DNA of 64,000 nucleotides from Nonomuraea guangzhouensis (GCF_019396345.1 NZ_JAHKRM010000002.1:496001-560000); one strand, 5' to 3'; shown: positions 7,433 to 16,523, numbered from the stretch's first letter. Numbers and translations: made by a program. The notes: generated from the sequence alone by a model not told the origin.

Positions 7433-10400
7433 CTACGGGCCGCGGGCGACCACCGCCAGCCGTCCGTCCTGTTCGATCACCGCGAGGTCGCCTGACTGGT
7501 CGGTGCGGTAGACGCGGGCACCGAGGCGTTGCAGGAGCGCGATCGTGGACGGGGCTGGATGGCCGTAGTCGTTGTCGGCGCCCACGCTGATCAGTGCCGC
7601 GCGAGCGCCGACAGATGCGAAGAAGGCCGGGTCCAGCCGGCGCGAGCCGTGGTGCGGGACCTTGAGTACGTCTGCTCGCGGGGCGAGGCGGCGCAGCAGT
7701 TCGTCTTGGGCCTCGGTCTCGATGTCTCCGCTCAGGAGGGCGGAGCCTGCTCGCCAGCGTACGTGGGCCACGACGCTGGCATTATTGATCAAGCTGCCTT
7801 CCCCTTGGCCACCAGCCTTACCCTGCGACGGATCGGGGGCGAGGATGGTCACCTCGGAGGGGCCCAGCTGCCAGCGACTGCCCGAGGGTGGTGTCCACTC
7901 AGGGATCCGGTAGCGGGCGAGGATGGTCGCGATGCGGCTGCTCTCCTGCGGGGCGACGCGTTGCGGGCTGACGATGACCGCGCCGACGTGCCTGTTCTTG
8001 AGTACACCGGGGAGCCCGTCCACGTGGTCGGCGTGCGGGTGCGTGAGGAGTAGCAGGGGTACGTCGCGTACGTCCAGTCTGCGAAGACAGCGGTCCATGA
8101 CGACGGGGTCCGGTCCGGTGTCGACGACGATGCCCCGGCCGGGACCGGCGGCCAGCACAATGCCGTCACCTTGTCCGACGTCACAGACCACCATCAGCCA
8201 GTTCGGGGGCGGCCATGGCTTGGCCACCGGACGAACGACGAGCACGACCACGAGTGCCACACCGGCCATCGTGAGAGCCACCGTCCGCCAGGCTCGGTGT
8301 CGAAGCACGGGGATCGCCACAGCCACGGCGATCAGCAGAAGGCCGAGCCCCGGAAGCCCGCCCGGCCACGGAAGTGTGGCGAGCGGCACGCCCACGGCCC
8401 ACTGGGCGACCATGATGATCCAGCCGACCGCGTACCCGGCCGGGATGACCAGCCATTGAGCCGCCTGAGGCCAAAAGGGGGCCACCAACGCGGCAACGAA
8501 CCCGAGGATGGTCGCGGGCGCCACTGCCGGGCCCGCGAGCAGGTTGGCGGGGATCGCCACGAGGGTGAGCTGACCGGACATCAGCACGAGAACCGGTGTC
8601 ACAGCGACCTGCGCCGCCGCAGACACGGCCACCGCCTCCGCCGCCCATCGAGGAAGCCGCAGATGACGCCGCGACGGCGAACGGATCGGAGCAGAGGGCG
8701 ACGCCGCCGACGCCAGGACATCATCGGATGTGGCCACACCGTCGAACGCCGTATCGAGCGTGGCGGCACTACGAAGTACCGAGTCGGAGGCGACAGCGCC
8801 ACAGACCGCCGAGTCGAACGTGACGGCACCACGGGTCGCCGAATTGGACACAGCACAGCACCACGCCGGATCCGACGCCATGGAACCACGAAATACCGCA
8901 GTGGACGCGACACCACCACCACACGCCGAACCGCACACACCAGCACCACCAAGCACCGCAGCAGACGCGACACCACCACCGCACGCCGGATCAGATGCGA
9001 CGGCGCCACGGGGTGCCGGGTCGCTGTGACGCCTGGCGTCGCCGGCCCTGGTGGAGACGGGTCTCTCGTGGTCCGAGTCGTCGTGGAGGGCGGCATCGGC
9101 CGGGGTCTCCGCGGGGTCAGGGCCGGTGAAGCGGGCTCGCCAGCGGGGAGCGAGGAGGAGGATGCCGGCGGTGGCGGATACCGACAGGGCGAAGCCGTAC
9201 GAGTGGGCCAGTTCGGGGTCGAACAGGATGAGCAGCAGGATCGACGCCGACAGGGCCGCCACTCCATCCTTGGTCCGGCCGGTGCCGAGGGCTACGGCGG
9301 CGGTCAAGCCCATGAGCAGAGCCCGGAGGACACTCGGCGAGGGCCTTGCCACCACGGCGAACGCGATCATGGCGACGGCGGCGAGGACGGCTCTCAGGGC
9401 GAGCGGGAGTCCTGCCAGGCGGGAGACGGCCAGGACGGCGCTTGCGACTATCGCCAGGTTCGCGCCGCTCACCGCGTTCAAGTGGCTCAAGCCTGCTTCG
9501 GTGAGATCTGCGGTGAGTTGGCGGTCCATGCGGGAGACGTCGCCAACGACCAAACCCGGAAGGAGGCCGCGCTGGTCTGCCGGGAGTATGTCTGCGGCCG
9601 TCCGTAGGCCCGCTCGGAGGGTGCCTGCCGCGGCTTGGATCCATGACGGGGATGTGAGGACATGCGGTGGACCACGGACGAGGAGAACGGCGCTTATCAG
9701 GTCCCCTGGGGTCGCCTGGGCGAGGCGGGCGGTTACTTCCAGGCGCTGGCTTGGGAGGAGGCGGGTCCATTCGGAGCCTTGGGCGAAGACGATCACGGGG
9801 GTGTTGACGGCCAGCCGGGTTGCCGGGGTTTGAAGCAGGGTCAGGGTGGCGGGGATGACTATTCGGTCTTGGGTGAAGCGTCCGCCTCGATGGCGTCTGA
9901 CCTTCGGGTCGTCGGTGAGGGTGATCTGTGCGGTGACCTGTGCTTCGCGGGTCGCCAGGGCGACCACGGGGCCGGTGCTCACGGCGTGAACGCGGAGGGC
10001 TACCGAAGCCGAGGTCGCGGCGACGCAGGTGAGAGTCGCGATCACCACATTGCGCCAGAGCCGTCGAACGGCGCCGGGAACCGGTCCCGAGGACGGACGA
10101 GCGGACACGATCCGCCTGAGCACGGCGAGGGAGCCGGAGGCTCGGAGGCGTGTAGGAAACGGGTGTCCAGGCCAGATGCGCGTGAGGCCGCGGATAGGTG
10201 AGAAGCACCTTAGGGCCATGCGGGTAAGCGGTGAGCGCGTACGAGCGGGCGAGGAGCGTGTCGTGGGCGCGCGTGTGAGCGAGGAGGGCGTCAGAGGCGG
10301 CGTGGTGGATGACGAAGGTGTCGGGAGCGGCCTCGTGTGTGACGAAGGCGTCAGGAGGAGGCGCGTGAGTGAGGAAGGCGTCGTGGGCGCACGGGTCAGC

Positions 10401-10651
10401 GAGGAAGGCTTCAGGAGCGCACGGGTGAGTGAAGAAGGTCTCAGAAGTGGGTGGATGAGCGAGGAGTGTCTGCGCACGCGCGCGAATCCGGAGCCCGCCA
10501 GAAGGGCCGCCGCGGACCCAATGGCCAGGATGGAGACGGTCAGGCCCGCTGTCGGGGAGAAGTTCAGGAGGGTGAGGGCGGTGGCCCAGGCGGCCAGAGC
10601 GGGGAGGGCCAGGGACCAGGAGTGAGGGGAGGTGGGAAGGTCGTGGGGCAT
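7433..10651 (-). CDS. comEC: ComEC/Rec2-family DNA-uptake channel protein
   Basis: Membrane channel protein that in competent bacteria carries single-stranded DNA across the cytoplasmic membrane; uptake has not been shown for this type of organism. At 1072 aa it is longer than usual (700-800 aa). Order: two N-terminal membrane segments; a Pro/Ser/Thr-rich repeat insert (about 55-135); an OB-like soluble region; the competence domain with many helices (motif HLNAVSGANLAIVA); a second repeat insert (about 545-645); more helices; and a C-terminal metallo-beta-lactamase domain (from about 815) with LLTHPHADHVDG and KVPHHGS. Start ATG 10651 lies 1 nt after the comEA stop, so the two genes are co-transcribed. 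Both inserts are encoded by 30-bp repeats that keep the frame. Confidence 0.92.
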   Translation of the reverse strand: MPHDLPTSPHSWSLALPALAAWATALTLLNFSPTAGLTVSILAIGSAAALLAGSGFARVRRHSSLIHPLLRPSSLTRALLKPSSLTRAPTTPSSLTRLLLTPSSHTRPLPTPSSSTTPPLTPSSLTRAPTTRSSPARTRSPLTRMALRCFSPIRGLTRIWPGHPFPTRLRASGSLAVLRRIVSARPSSGPVPGAVRRLWRNVVIATLTCVAATSASVALRVHAVSTGPVVALATREAQVTAQITLTDDPKVRRHRGGRFTQDRIVIPATLTLLQTPATRLAVNTPVIVFAQGSEWTRLLPSQRLEVTARLAQATPGDLISAVLLVRGPPHVLTSPSWIQAAAGTLRAGLRTAADILPADQRGLLPGLVVGDVSRMDRQLTADLTEAGLSHLNAVSGANLAIVASAVLAVSRLAGLPLALRAVLAAVAMIAFAVVARPSPSVLRALLMGLTAAVALGTGRTKDGVAALSASILLLILFDPELAHSYGFALSVSATAGILLLAPRWRARFTGPDPAETPADAALHDDSDHERPVSTRAGDARRHSDPAPRGAVASDPACGGGVASAAVLGGAGVCGSACGGGVASTAVFRGSMASDPAWCCAVSNSATRGAVTFDSAVCGAVASDSVLRSAATLDTAFDGVATSDDVLASAASPSAPIRSPSRRHLRLPRWAAEAVAVSAAAQVAVTPVLVLMSGQLTLVAIPANLLAGPAVAPATILGFVAALVAPFWPQAAQWLVIPAGYAVGWIIMVAQWAVGVPLATLPWPGGLPGLGLLLIAVAVAIPVLRHRAWRTVALTMAGVALVVVLVVRPVAKPWPPPNWLMVVCDVGQGDGIVLAAGPGRGIVVDTGPDPVVMDRCLRRLDVRDVPLLLLTHPHADHVDGLPGVLKNRHVGAVIVSPQRVAPQESSRIATILARYRIPEWTPPSGSRWQLGPSEVTILAPDPSQGKAGGQGEGSLINNASVVAHVRWRAGSALLSGDIETEAQDELLRRLAPRADVLKVPHHGSRRLDPAFFASVGARAALISVGADNDYGHPAPSTIALLQRLGARVYRTDQSGDLAVIEQDGRLAVVARGP
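8721..9017. repeat. 30-bp tandem array inside comEC (array 2)
   Basis: Ten units, nine of 30 bp and one of 27 bp (8841-8867), with borders at 8721, 8751, 8781, 8811, 8841, 8868, 8898, 8928, 8958 and 8988. On the coding strand each unit encodes about ten residues of the type GAVASDSAVC. All lengths are multiples of three, so the comEC frame is never broken. The insert lies between transmembrane segments of the competence domain. Confidence 0.88.
10245..10484. repeat. 30-bp tandem array inside comEC (array 1)
   Basis: Eight consecutive 30-bp units from 10245, with borders at 10275, 10305, 10335, 10365, 10395, 10425 and 10455. On the coding strand each gives about ten residues of the type PSSLTRALLK. 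The array sits between the first membrane segments and the rest of ComEC. Its sequence is unrelated to that of array 2, although the period is the same. Confidence 0.88.
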
Positions 10652-10652
10652 G

Positions 10653-11627
10653 TCAGACGCGGACCTTTCCCTTGATCTCCTCGTACTTCTTCGCGCCGAT
10701 GCCGCTGACCTCGCGTAGTTGGTCGATGCTGGTGAAGCCGCCGTGCGTGGTGCGGAAGTCGGCGATGCGGGCCGCCAGGACCTCGCCCACCCCGGGGAGT
10801 TGCTCCAGTTGGTCGGGGGTGGCCGAATTGAGGTCGAGTGTCGTGGTGGTGGCGGGGTCGGCTTGGGTGGGGCCGGATGGAGCGCCTATGACGATCTGTT
10901 CGCCGTCTACGAGGCGTCTGGCCAGGTTGACCGAGGATGTGGCGGTGCCGCGCAAGGGGCCGCCGGCGGCTGTCACGGCGTCGGCCACCCTGGCTCCCAT
11001 CGCGAGGGTGTAGAGGCCCGGCTTGCGGACCTTGCCGGTGATGTGGACGGTCACCTTGGCAGTGGGAGATGGGGTGGAAGGGATCGGTGGGCTGGGGATC
11101 GGGGCGGGGAGGGGCTCCGGGGTGGGTTGGGAGCGCCATGCGATCACGCCTGCCACCAGCGCGGCCAGGACGGCCAGGGCAATCAGGATGCGCAGACCTG
11201 ACTTGCCGGGGTCGAGGGAGGCGGGGGGCCTGGTGGTGACAGCCTGGCGAAAAGCTTCGAACGAGGGTGGGATGGGGGCCCAACCTGGCCTCAAGGTCGG
11301 GTCATGCGGCAGCGAGGGTGTGCCTGGTCCCAGGGGCGCGTCGTGCGGGTGCAGCGGGTGACCTGACCCTTGAGGTGGGTCGTGCGGGAGCGGCGCGCGA
11401 CCTGACCTCAGGGGCGGGTTGTCCGAGAGCGATGGGCGACCTGACCCCAGGGGCGACTCAGGCGGGACCGGAGGGCGACCTGACCTCAGAGGCGAGTCAG
11501 GCTGGTCTGACCCCCTGGGCGGGTCATGCGGGTCTTGGAGTGCGCCGCCGGGCAGGCTGGGGCTGGTGATCGACCGTAGGCGGGACTCGGCGATGGTCCG
11601 CTCGGCTGTCGCATCGTGGTTGCGCAC
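10653..11627 (-). CDS. comEA: ComEA-family helix-hairpin-helix DNA-binding protein
   Basis: Membrane-anchored DNA receptor family that hands DNA to ComEC. From the proposed GTG at 11627: N-terminal cytoplasmic part with TAERTIAESRLRS; a Pro/Gly-rich repeat region (about 40-115); a transmembrane helix (ILIALAVLAALVAGVIAW); a proline linker; a SLBB domain (VHITGKVRKPGLYTL, about 195-250); and a C-terminal pair of helix-hairpin-helix motifs (LNSATPDQLEQLPGVGEVLAARI, ending EIKGKVRV). The frame stays open to an ATG at 11807, but the extra residues look non-native. Neither start has a good ribosome binding site, so the 5' end is uncertain. The gene is directly upstream of comEC. No other gene is seen at 11628-11888. 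Confidence 0.88.
   Translation of the reverse strand: MRNHDATAERTIAESRLRSITSPSLPGGALQDPHDPPRGSDQPDSPLRSGRPPVPPESPLGSGRPSLSDNPPLRSGRAPLPHDPPQGSGHPLHPHDAPLGPGTPSLPHDPTLRPGWAPIPPSFEAFRQAVTTRPPASLDPGKSGLRILIALAVLAALVAGVIAWRSQPTPEPLPAPIPSPPIPSTPSPTAKVTVHITGKVRKPGLYTLAMGARVADAVTAAGGPLRGTATSSVNLARRLVDGEQIVIGAPSGPTQADPATTTTLDLNSATPDQLEQLPGVGEVLAARIADFRTTHGGFTSIDQLREVSGIGAKKYEEIKGKVRV
11284..11522. repeat. 39-bp tandem array inside comEA
   Basis: Six units of 39 bp, with borders at 11284, 11323, 11362, 11401, 11440 and 11479. Each gives 13 residues of the type PLRSGRPPLPHD. The period is a multiple of three and the frame is intact. The array forms the segment in front of the transmembrane helix. Confidence 0.88.
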
Positions 11628-11888
11628 GGCAGCGAAGGTACGAGACCGGCTGGGGCTCGAAGAGCGGTGAACGAGGTTCTGGGGATAACCGAGGCATGGC
11701 GGGCCAGCCTGTGGACGACATGGTGAACGGCCTGAACGAAGAGGGACGCCGGGGTAGGTGTGGCTTCTGGGCAGCCGCGCGAGGCGGGAGGACAGCCAGA
11801 CGTCCATAAGACGCCGAAATGGGCGAGCGGCCGAACGTCAGCAAGGCGTCGAAGTCGACAGGTGGTCAGACGTCCACGGTCAGTACGG

Positions 11889-12701
11889 CTAGTCGGCTGA
11901 GGTGACCGTCAGTCCCAGCGTCCCCGGCCCCACATGTACCCCGATAACCGCCCCAACCTCCACCACCCGCATCTCCACCGCCCCAGGCAGCCGCTTGGCC
12001 AGTCGTTCCGCCAGCCCCTCCGCCCGTCCCAGCGCCCCCAGGTGCTGCACCGCCACCCGCACCCCCGCCTCGCCCTCCGCAGCCGCCACCGCCAGATCCT
12101 CCAGCCGCGCGATGGCCCGGCCCGCGGTCCGTACCTTCTCCAGCAGCGTGACCCGCCCGTCCACAACATGCAGCAGCGGCTTGATCATCAGTGCCGAACC
12201 CACCAGCGAGGCCGCCGTCCCGATGCGCCCGCCGCGCCGCAGGGACTCCAGCGTGTCGGCGTAGAAGTACGTCCGGGTACGCGCGGCGCACCGCCGGGCC
12301 GCCGCCGCCACCTCCGCGAGCGAACCGCCCGCCGCGGCCTTACGGGCGGCGGCGAGCACCGGGTAGCCCAGCCCCATGGCGATCGACCGGCTGTCGATGA
12401 CCTCCACCGGCACCGGGCACTCCGCGGCGGCCAGCAGCGCGGCGGAGGCCGTACCGGAGAACTCGCCCGACAGGTGGATCGAGACCACGCCCGAAGCGCC
12501 GCCGGCCGCCAGCGACGAGTAGCACGCGGCGAAGCGGGCGGGTGCGGGTCTGGAGGTGGTCGCCGACGACAGGTCGCCGGTGAATAAGTTCTCGTCGTAC
12601 GACAAACCACCGGAAGTCACCTGTACAGGTACGACAGCGACACCAGCCACCGGAGGCAGGTAAGCAGTTGAATCCGTGACCACGACCACCGATGGCGGCA
12701 C
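11889..12701 (-). CDS. DegV family fatty-acid-binding protein
   Basis: DegV proteins bind a fatty acid and, in FakAB systems, present it to the kinase FakA; here the role is inferred from family. The 270-aa protein opens with VVVVTDSTAYLPP, the typical DegV start (VTDSTADLP). SGEFSGTASAALLAA carries the lipid-carboxylate binding Ser region near residues 90-100, and a C-terminal domain begins at SALMIKPLLHVVDGRV. GTG 12701 is chosen because it overlaps the hutI stop codon by 1 nt (TAGTG), giving translational coupling. The minus-strand frame continues upstream into hutI DNA, but that part is not native. No fakA-like DAK gene is visible nearby. Confidence 0.88.
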   Translation of the reverse strand: MPPSVVVVTDSTAYLPPVAGVAVVPVQVTSGGLSYDENLFTGDLSSATTSRPAPARFAACYSSLAAGGASGVVSIHLSGEFSGTASAALLAAAECPVPVEVIDSRSIAMGLGYPVLAAARKAAAGGSLAEVAAAARRCAARTRTYFYADTLESLRRGGRIGTAASLVGSALMIKPLLHVVDGRVTLLEKVRTAGRAIARLEDLAVAAAEGEAGVRVAVQHLGALGRAEGLAERLAKRLPGAVEMRVVEVGAVIGVHVGPGTLGLTVTSAD

Positions 12702-13909
12702 TACTGAACCGGAGTTCCACCCCGCCAGACCCGGCGTGGCTTGAGGCCGAAGGACCAGGCGAAGGCGCCCTCGTGGTCGGCGTCCCACTGGACGATGTCG
12801 GCCAGGCGGCCGGGAGCCAGGACACCGCGGTCGGGCGCGCCCAGCACGGTGGCGCCGCCGAGCGTGGCCGCCCGCAGCGCGTCGTTGACGCTCATCCCGA
12901 ACGCCGACACCGCCATCGCGATGACCAGGGACATCGAGGTGATGCCGCAGTAGCCGGGGTTGTGGTCGCTGCCGAGCGCGATCTGCACACCGTGCTTGAT
13001 CATCTGGCGGACCGGCGGCAGGTGGCCGCGCTGGAGCGCCGTCGCGGGGCAGACCACGGCGGGCACGCCGTAGCGGGACATGATCGCGATGTCCTCTTCG
13101 GACATGTGGTGCAGCCCGTCGGCGGAGGCGCAGCCGAGCTCGGCGGCCAGCTGGACGGCGCCGCGGCGGCTGAAGAGGCCGGCGTGGATGCGCGGCAGCA
13201 GGCCGACGTTGCGGCCCGAGGCGAGCACCCAGCGGGACTCCTCGGTGGTGAAGTGGCCCTCGTCGCAGTAGACGTCCACGCTGTCGGCACCGGCGGCGGC
13301 CGCGTCGGCGCACCAGGCGCCCACGGCCTCGACGTATTCGCGCTGACGGCCGAAGTATTCCGGTGGCACCACGTGCGCCGCGAGGAAGGTGACGTGCACC
13401 CGCGGCATCATCGGCTCCTTCTCCAGCTCGCGCAGGAGCCGCACGTCGGCGAGCTCGCCGTCGCGGGTGAGGTGGTAGCCGGTCTTGGCCTCGACGGTCG
13501 TGGTGCCGCTGAGCAGCCAGCCGCGCAGCCGCTCGCGGACGCCGTTGCACAGGGTCCACGGGTCGGTGCCGCGGGTCACGGTGACGGTCGAGCCCACGCC
13601 GCCACCCGCCGCGGTGATCGCCGACGAGGTGGAGCCGCCGGTGCGGATCGCCAGCTCGGCGTAGCGGTTGCCCGCGTAGACCGGGTGGGTGTGCGCGTCG
13701 ATGAGGCCGGGCGTGACGAGTGCGCCACCCAGGTTTTCGACGTGGTCCACGTCGACGATGTCGTCAACGACCCCGGGCACGCTCTGTGGGAGGTCGGGCG
13801 CCCGCCCGACCCAGGCGATCCGGTCGTTGTGTACGAGGATGGCCGCGTTGCTGAGAACCTCGTTGCCGGTCCAGAGGCGGCCGATATTGGTCAGAAGTCG
13901 AACGGTCAC
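12701..13909 (-). CDS. hutI: Imidazolonepropionase (histidine degradation)
   Basis: Hydrolyses imidazolone-5-propionate to N-formimino-glutamate, the third step of histidine catabolism. The 402-aa protein has the amidohydrolase metal motif DAHTHPVYAGNR (His73, His75), further histidines at FLAAHVVP and RIHAG, and SDHNPG with the metal-binding Asp near residue 314. GTG 13909 is preferred to the ATG at 13945 because an AGGGCGG box lies about 7 nt upstream and family members start near VRLLTNIG. It is followed at once by degV. No hutH, hutU or hutF is in the window, so the rest of the pathway lies elsewhere. Confidence 0.92.
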   Translation of the reverse strand: MTVRLLTNIGRLWTGNEVLSNAAILVHNDRIAWVGRAPDLPQSVPGVVDDIVDVDHVENLGGALVTPGLIDAHTHPVYAGNRYAELAIRTGGSTSSAITAAGGGVGSTVTVTRGTDPWTLCNGVRERLRGWLLSGTTTVEAKTGYHLTRDGELADVRLLRELEKEPMMPRVHVTFLAAHVVPPEYFGRQREYVEAVGAWCADAAAAGADSVDVYCDEGHFTTEESRWVLASGRNVGLLPRIHAGLFSRRGAVQLAAELGCASADGLHHMSEEDIAIMSRYGVPAVVCPATALQRGHLPPVRQMIKHGVQIALGSDHNPGYCGITSMSLVIAMAVSAFGMSVNDALRAATLGGATVLGAPDRGVLAPGRLADIVQWDADHEGAFAWSFGLKPRRVWRGGTPVQ

Positions 13910-14337
13910 CGCATCACCGCCCTGCGGGATCCCCCAGATGAGCACAGCACCCAGCAGCGCACGGCTGACGCCGCGCCCACTGAGTCGGCTCCGGGTCCGG
14001 ACGACATGGGGGGTCTCCTGATCTCATCCGCTATGGCTGTGCGGTGACCGTATCGCCGGACTCATGATCCGGCGATTTCAGTTCAGTTACGTTATTTCAC
14101 AGGTGGGCTTGCTGTACAGGGTTATTCGGAAGAAAGCCCACTCTTCCCAACCGCCACTCGACCCCATTGAACCCCTGTGGCCCCCGCACGCGACCTCACT
14201 CACAGCAGCGATCATCCGAAACCCGCGCCATTAGTGTCGTAAGACTCGGCTTATCCTAGCAATCCCAGCGTTCAGGGACCACTGCCGCCTTTGGGCAGCC
14301 CTGCAGTGATTTTGGCGGAGCTGCCCGCTTGCGATGG
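13910..14337. other. Gene-free stretch with inverted repeats upstream of hutI
   Basis: These 428 bases between the hflX stop and the hutI start hold no convincing gene. Two inverted repeats are visible. ATCGCCGGA (14052-14060) pairs with TCCGGCGAT (14068-14076), and GTGGGCTT (14103-14110) pairs with AAGCCCAC (14134-14141). The first, 140 nt before the hutI start, could be an operator or leader hairpin. Neither is followed by a T-run. Confidence 0.45.
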
Positions 14338-15759
14338 CTAAGACACGCGTTCGACAGGCTTGCCGACCCGCTCCAGTTCCTGGGACAGGCTCGGGAGCAC
14401 GCGTGCGTGCAGGATCGTGCCGTCCGCCACGTGGTCCACCGAGAGCACTTCGCCCTCCTTGTGGGCCCGCGAGATCAGGTCGCTCCTGTCGTACGGCACC
14501 AGAAGCACGACCTCGTGGTCGAGCCTGGGCAGCTCGCGTTCGATGAGCGCCATCAGCTCGGCGATGCCGGCACCGGTGCGCGCCGAGACCACGATGCTGT
14601 CGCGCTCGCGCCTGGCGATGCGGTCCAGCACTTCCTGGTCGGCCGCGTCGGCCTTGTTGATCACCACGATCTCGGGAACGTCGGACGCGCCCTCGATGTC
14701 GGCGAAGACCTCGCGTACGGCGGCGAGCTGACCTTCCGGGTCGGGGTGCGCGCCGTCGACCACGTGCAGGATCAGGTCGGCGTCGGCGACCTCCTCCAGC
14801 GTGGAGCGGAACGCCTCGATCAGCTGGTGCGGCAGGTGGCGCACGAAGCCGACCGTGTCGGCGATCGTGAACAGCCTGCCGTCAGGCGTGTGCGCCCGGC
14901 GTACGGTCGGGTCGAGGGTGGCGAACAGGGCGTCCTCCACCAGCACTCCCGCACCGGTGATCCGGTTGAGCAGGGAGGACTTGCCGGCGTTGGTGTAACC
15001 CGCGATCGCCACGGCCGGGACCTCGCGCCGGGCGCGCCGGTGGCGCATCGTGTCGCGCGAGGTGGACATCCCGCTGATCTGGCGCCGCAGCTTGGCCATG
15101 CGCTCGCGGATGCGGCGCCGGTCCAGCTCGATCTTGGTCTCACCGGGGCCACGGCCACCGATGCCGACGCCGCCCGCGGCGCGTCCACCCACCTGCCTGG
15201 ACAGGTTGCCACCCCAGCCACGCAGGCGGGGCAGCAGGTATTGGAGCTGGGCCAGCTCGACCTGAGCCTTGCCCTCACGGCTCTTGGCGTGCTGCGCGAA
15301 GATGTCGAGGATCAGCGCGGTGCGGTCGATGACCTTCACCTTGACCGTCTCCTCCAGCTGGCGGAGCTGGCCAGGAGCCAGCTCGCCGTCGCAGATCACG
15401 GTGTCGGCGCCGGTCGAGTCGACCACGTCGCGGAGTTCGAGCGCCTTGCCCGAGCCGATGTACGTCGCCGGGTCGGGCTTCTGGCGCCGCTGGATGAGGC
15501 CCTCGAGGACCTCGGAGCCCGCCGTCTCGGCCAGGAGCTTGAGCTCCAGCAGGGAGTTTTCGGCGTCTTCGGCCGTGCCTGAGGTCCAGACGCCCACCAG
15601 GACGACCCGCTCGAGCCGCAGCTGCCGGTATTCGACCTCGGAGACGTCTTGGAGTTCGGTAGAGAGGCCCGCCACGCGGCGTAGCGCCTGGCGCTCCTCG
15701 AGGTCCATCTCGCCGGTCTCGAACTCGTCGCGCGCGGAGTATTCGTGCATTCGTGTCAT
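14338..15759 (-). CDS. hflX: GTPase HflX
   Basis: Ribosome-associated GTPase that splits stalled or hibernating ribosomes. Order: N-terminal HflX domain (about 45-190); the glycine-rich segment GGRAAGGVGIGGRGPGE; the linker KIELDRRRIRERMAKL; then the G domain with G1 GYTNAGKSS (254-262), G3 DTVGFVRHLP and G4 NKAD. The 473-aa length is normal for actinobacteria. ATG 15759 and ATG 15750 are both possible, and neither has a strong ribosome binding site. In actinomycetes hflX usually lies near miaA and dapF; here the aceB-glc block and others separate them by about 15 kb. Confidence 0.95.
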   Translation of the reverse strand: MTRMHEYSARDEFETGEMDLEERQALRRVAGLSTELQDVSEVEYRQLRLERVVLVGVWTSGTAEDAENSLLELKLLAETAGSEVLEGLIQRRQKPDPATYIGSGKALELRDVVDSTGADTVICDGELAPGQLRQLEETVKVKVIDRTALILDIFAQHAKSREGKAQVELAQLQYLLPRLRGWGGNLSRQVGGRAAGGVGIGGRGPGETKIELDRRRIRERMAKLRRQISGMSTSRDTMRHRRARREVPAVAIAGYTNAGKSSLLNRITGAGVLVEDALFATLDPTVRRAHTPDGRLFTIADTVGFVRHLPHQLIEAFRSTLEEVADADLILHVVDGAHPDPEGQLAAVREVFADIEGASDVPEIVVINKADAADQEVLDRIARRERDSIVVSARTGAGIAELMALIERELPRLDHEVVLLVPYDRSDLISRAHKEGEVLSVDHVADGTILHARVLPSLSQELERVGKPVERVS

Positions 15760-15833
15760 CTCTAATAGGCAACGTCTGAACACCGGAGTGTCTTCCCCGA
15801 TGGTGACATGACATCCCTGGCGCCATCACCTGG

Positions 15834-16523
15834 TTATCCGGGCAACACGCTGGCGTCCCCCGAGCCCGTGGTCAGCGACACCTTGTGCGGAGAAGACGGG
15901 TCCTTCTTGACCGAAACCGTCGCCTCGCCCGATCCGACCTCGGTCTTCACATCATAGGCACCGTCCGGAACGTGCAGGATGGCCTCGCCGGAGCCGCTCT
16001 CCATCTCGACGCTGTCGGGCACGGCGGCGAACTTCACCTCGACGTCGCCGGAACCGGCCTCGGCGAAGATCTTCTTGCTCCCGAGTCCGGTGGCGTCCAC
16101 GTCGCCCGAGCCGGCGGACGCGTCGATCTGCCCGGTCAGCTGCCGCATCGTGATGTTGCCCGAGCCCGCGTCGGCGTCGATCTGAAGGCCCTTGGGGACC
16201 TCGACCTTGTAGTCGACGCTGCAACTGCCCCAGTCCTTGTCGCAGTCGTAATACACGGAGAGCGTGTCGCCGTCGACCTTGTGCTGGGCCCTCGGCTTGT
16301 TGTTGCGCCACTGGAGGGTCTCGGTGACCCGCACGGCCGTCCCGTCGTACTCCGTGATCACGGAGTCGCCGGACTCGTTCCTGAGGTGCAGCTTGGCCAC
16401 CTTGTCCGCGACCTGGTACGTGACGGTGTCCTGGTTGGTCGGGCCACCGAGGCTCTTGAGCCCGCAGCCCGTCAGCAGCAGCGCCGAGGCGAGCAGGCCG
16501 CCCGCGATCACGATTGTCTTCAT
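15834..16523 (-). CDS. Lipoprotein with DUF4097-type GSG repeats
   Basis: Exported lipoprotein of 229 aa. The signal peptide ends in a lipobox, LLTGC, with the acylated Cys at residue 20. The C-terminal half is built of repeated strands ending in GSGD or GSGE (AGSGNITM, AGSGDVDA, AGSGDVEV, SGSGEAIL, VGSGEATV, TGSGDASV). This pattern is seen in DUF4097/DUF2807-type beta-helix proteins, which have been suggested to act in adhesion or envelope sensing. ATG 16523 is chosen for the complete signal peptide; the frame extends to 16619 without signal character. It is divergent from aceB, so the 150-bp gap serves both promoters. Confidence 0.82.
   Translation of the reverse strand: MKTIVIAGGLLASALLLTGCGLKSLGGPTNQDTVTYQVADKVAKLHLRNESGDSVITEYDGTAVRVTETLQWRNNKPRAQHKVDGDTLSVYYDCDKDWGSCSVDYKVEVPKGLQIDADAGSGNITMRQLTGQIDASAGSGDVDATGLGSKKIFAEAGSGDVEVKFAAVPDSVEMESGSGEAILHVPDGAYDVKTEVGSGEATVSVKKDPSSPHKVSLTTGSGDASVLPG

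Noticed and set aside
8171..9607. A 478-codon plus-strand open frame rich in Arg and Thr
   Set aside because: It is antisense to comEC, and its apparent repeats (TTKYR, TTTARR) are the 30-bp minisatellite read in another frame.
11889..13559. DegV as a 556-aa fusion with a long N-terminal domain
   Set aside because: The N-terminal 285 residues are hutI read in a different frame. The DegV family start begins at GTG 12701, coupled to the hutI stop.
14281..14337. Intrinsic terminator after hflX (GGGCAGC paired with GCTGCCC)
   Set aside because: The arms are separated by about 20 nt and no T-run follows; the signal is too weak to list.
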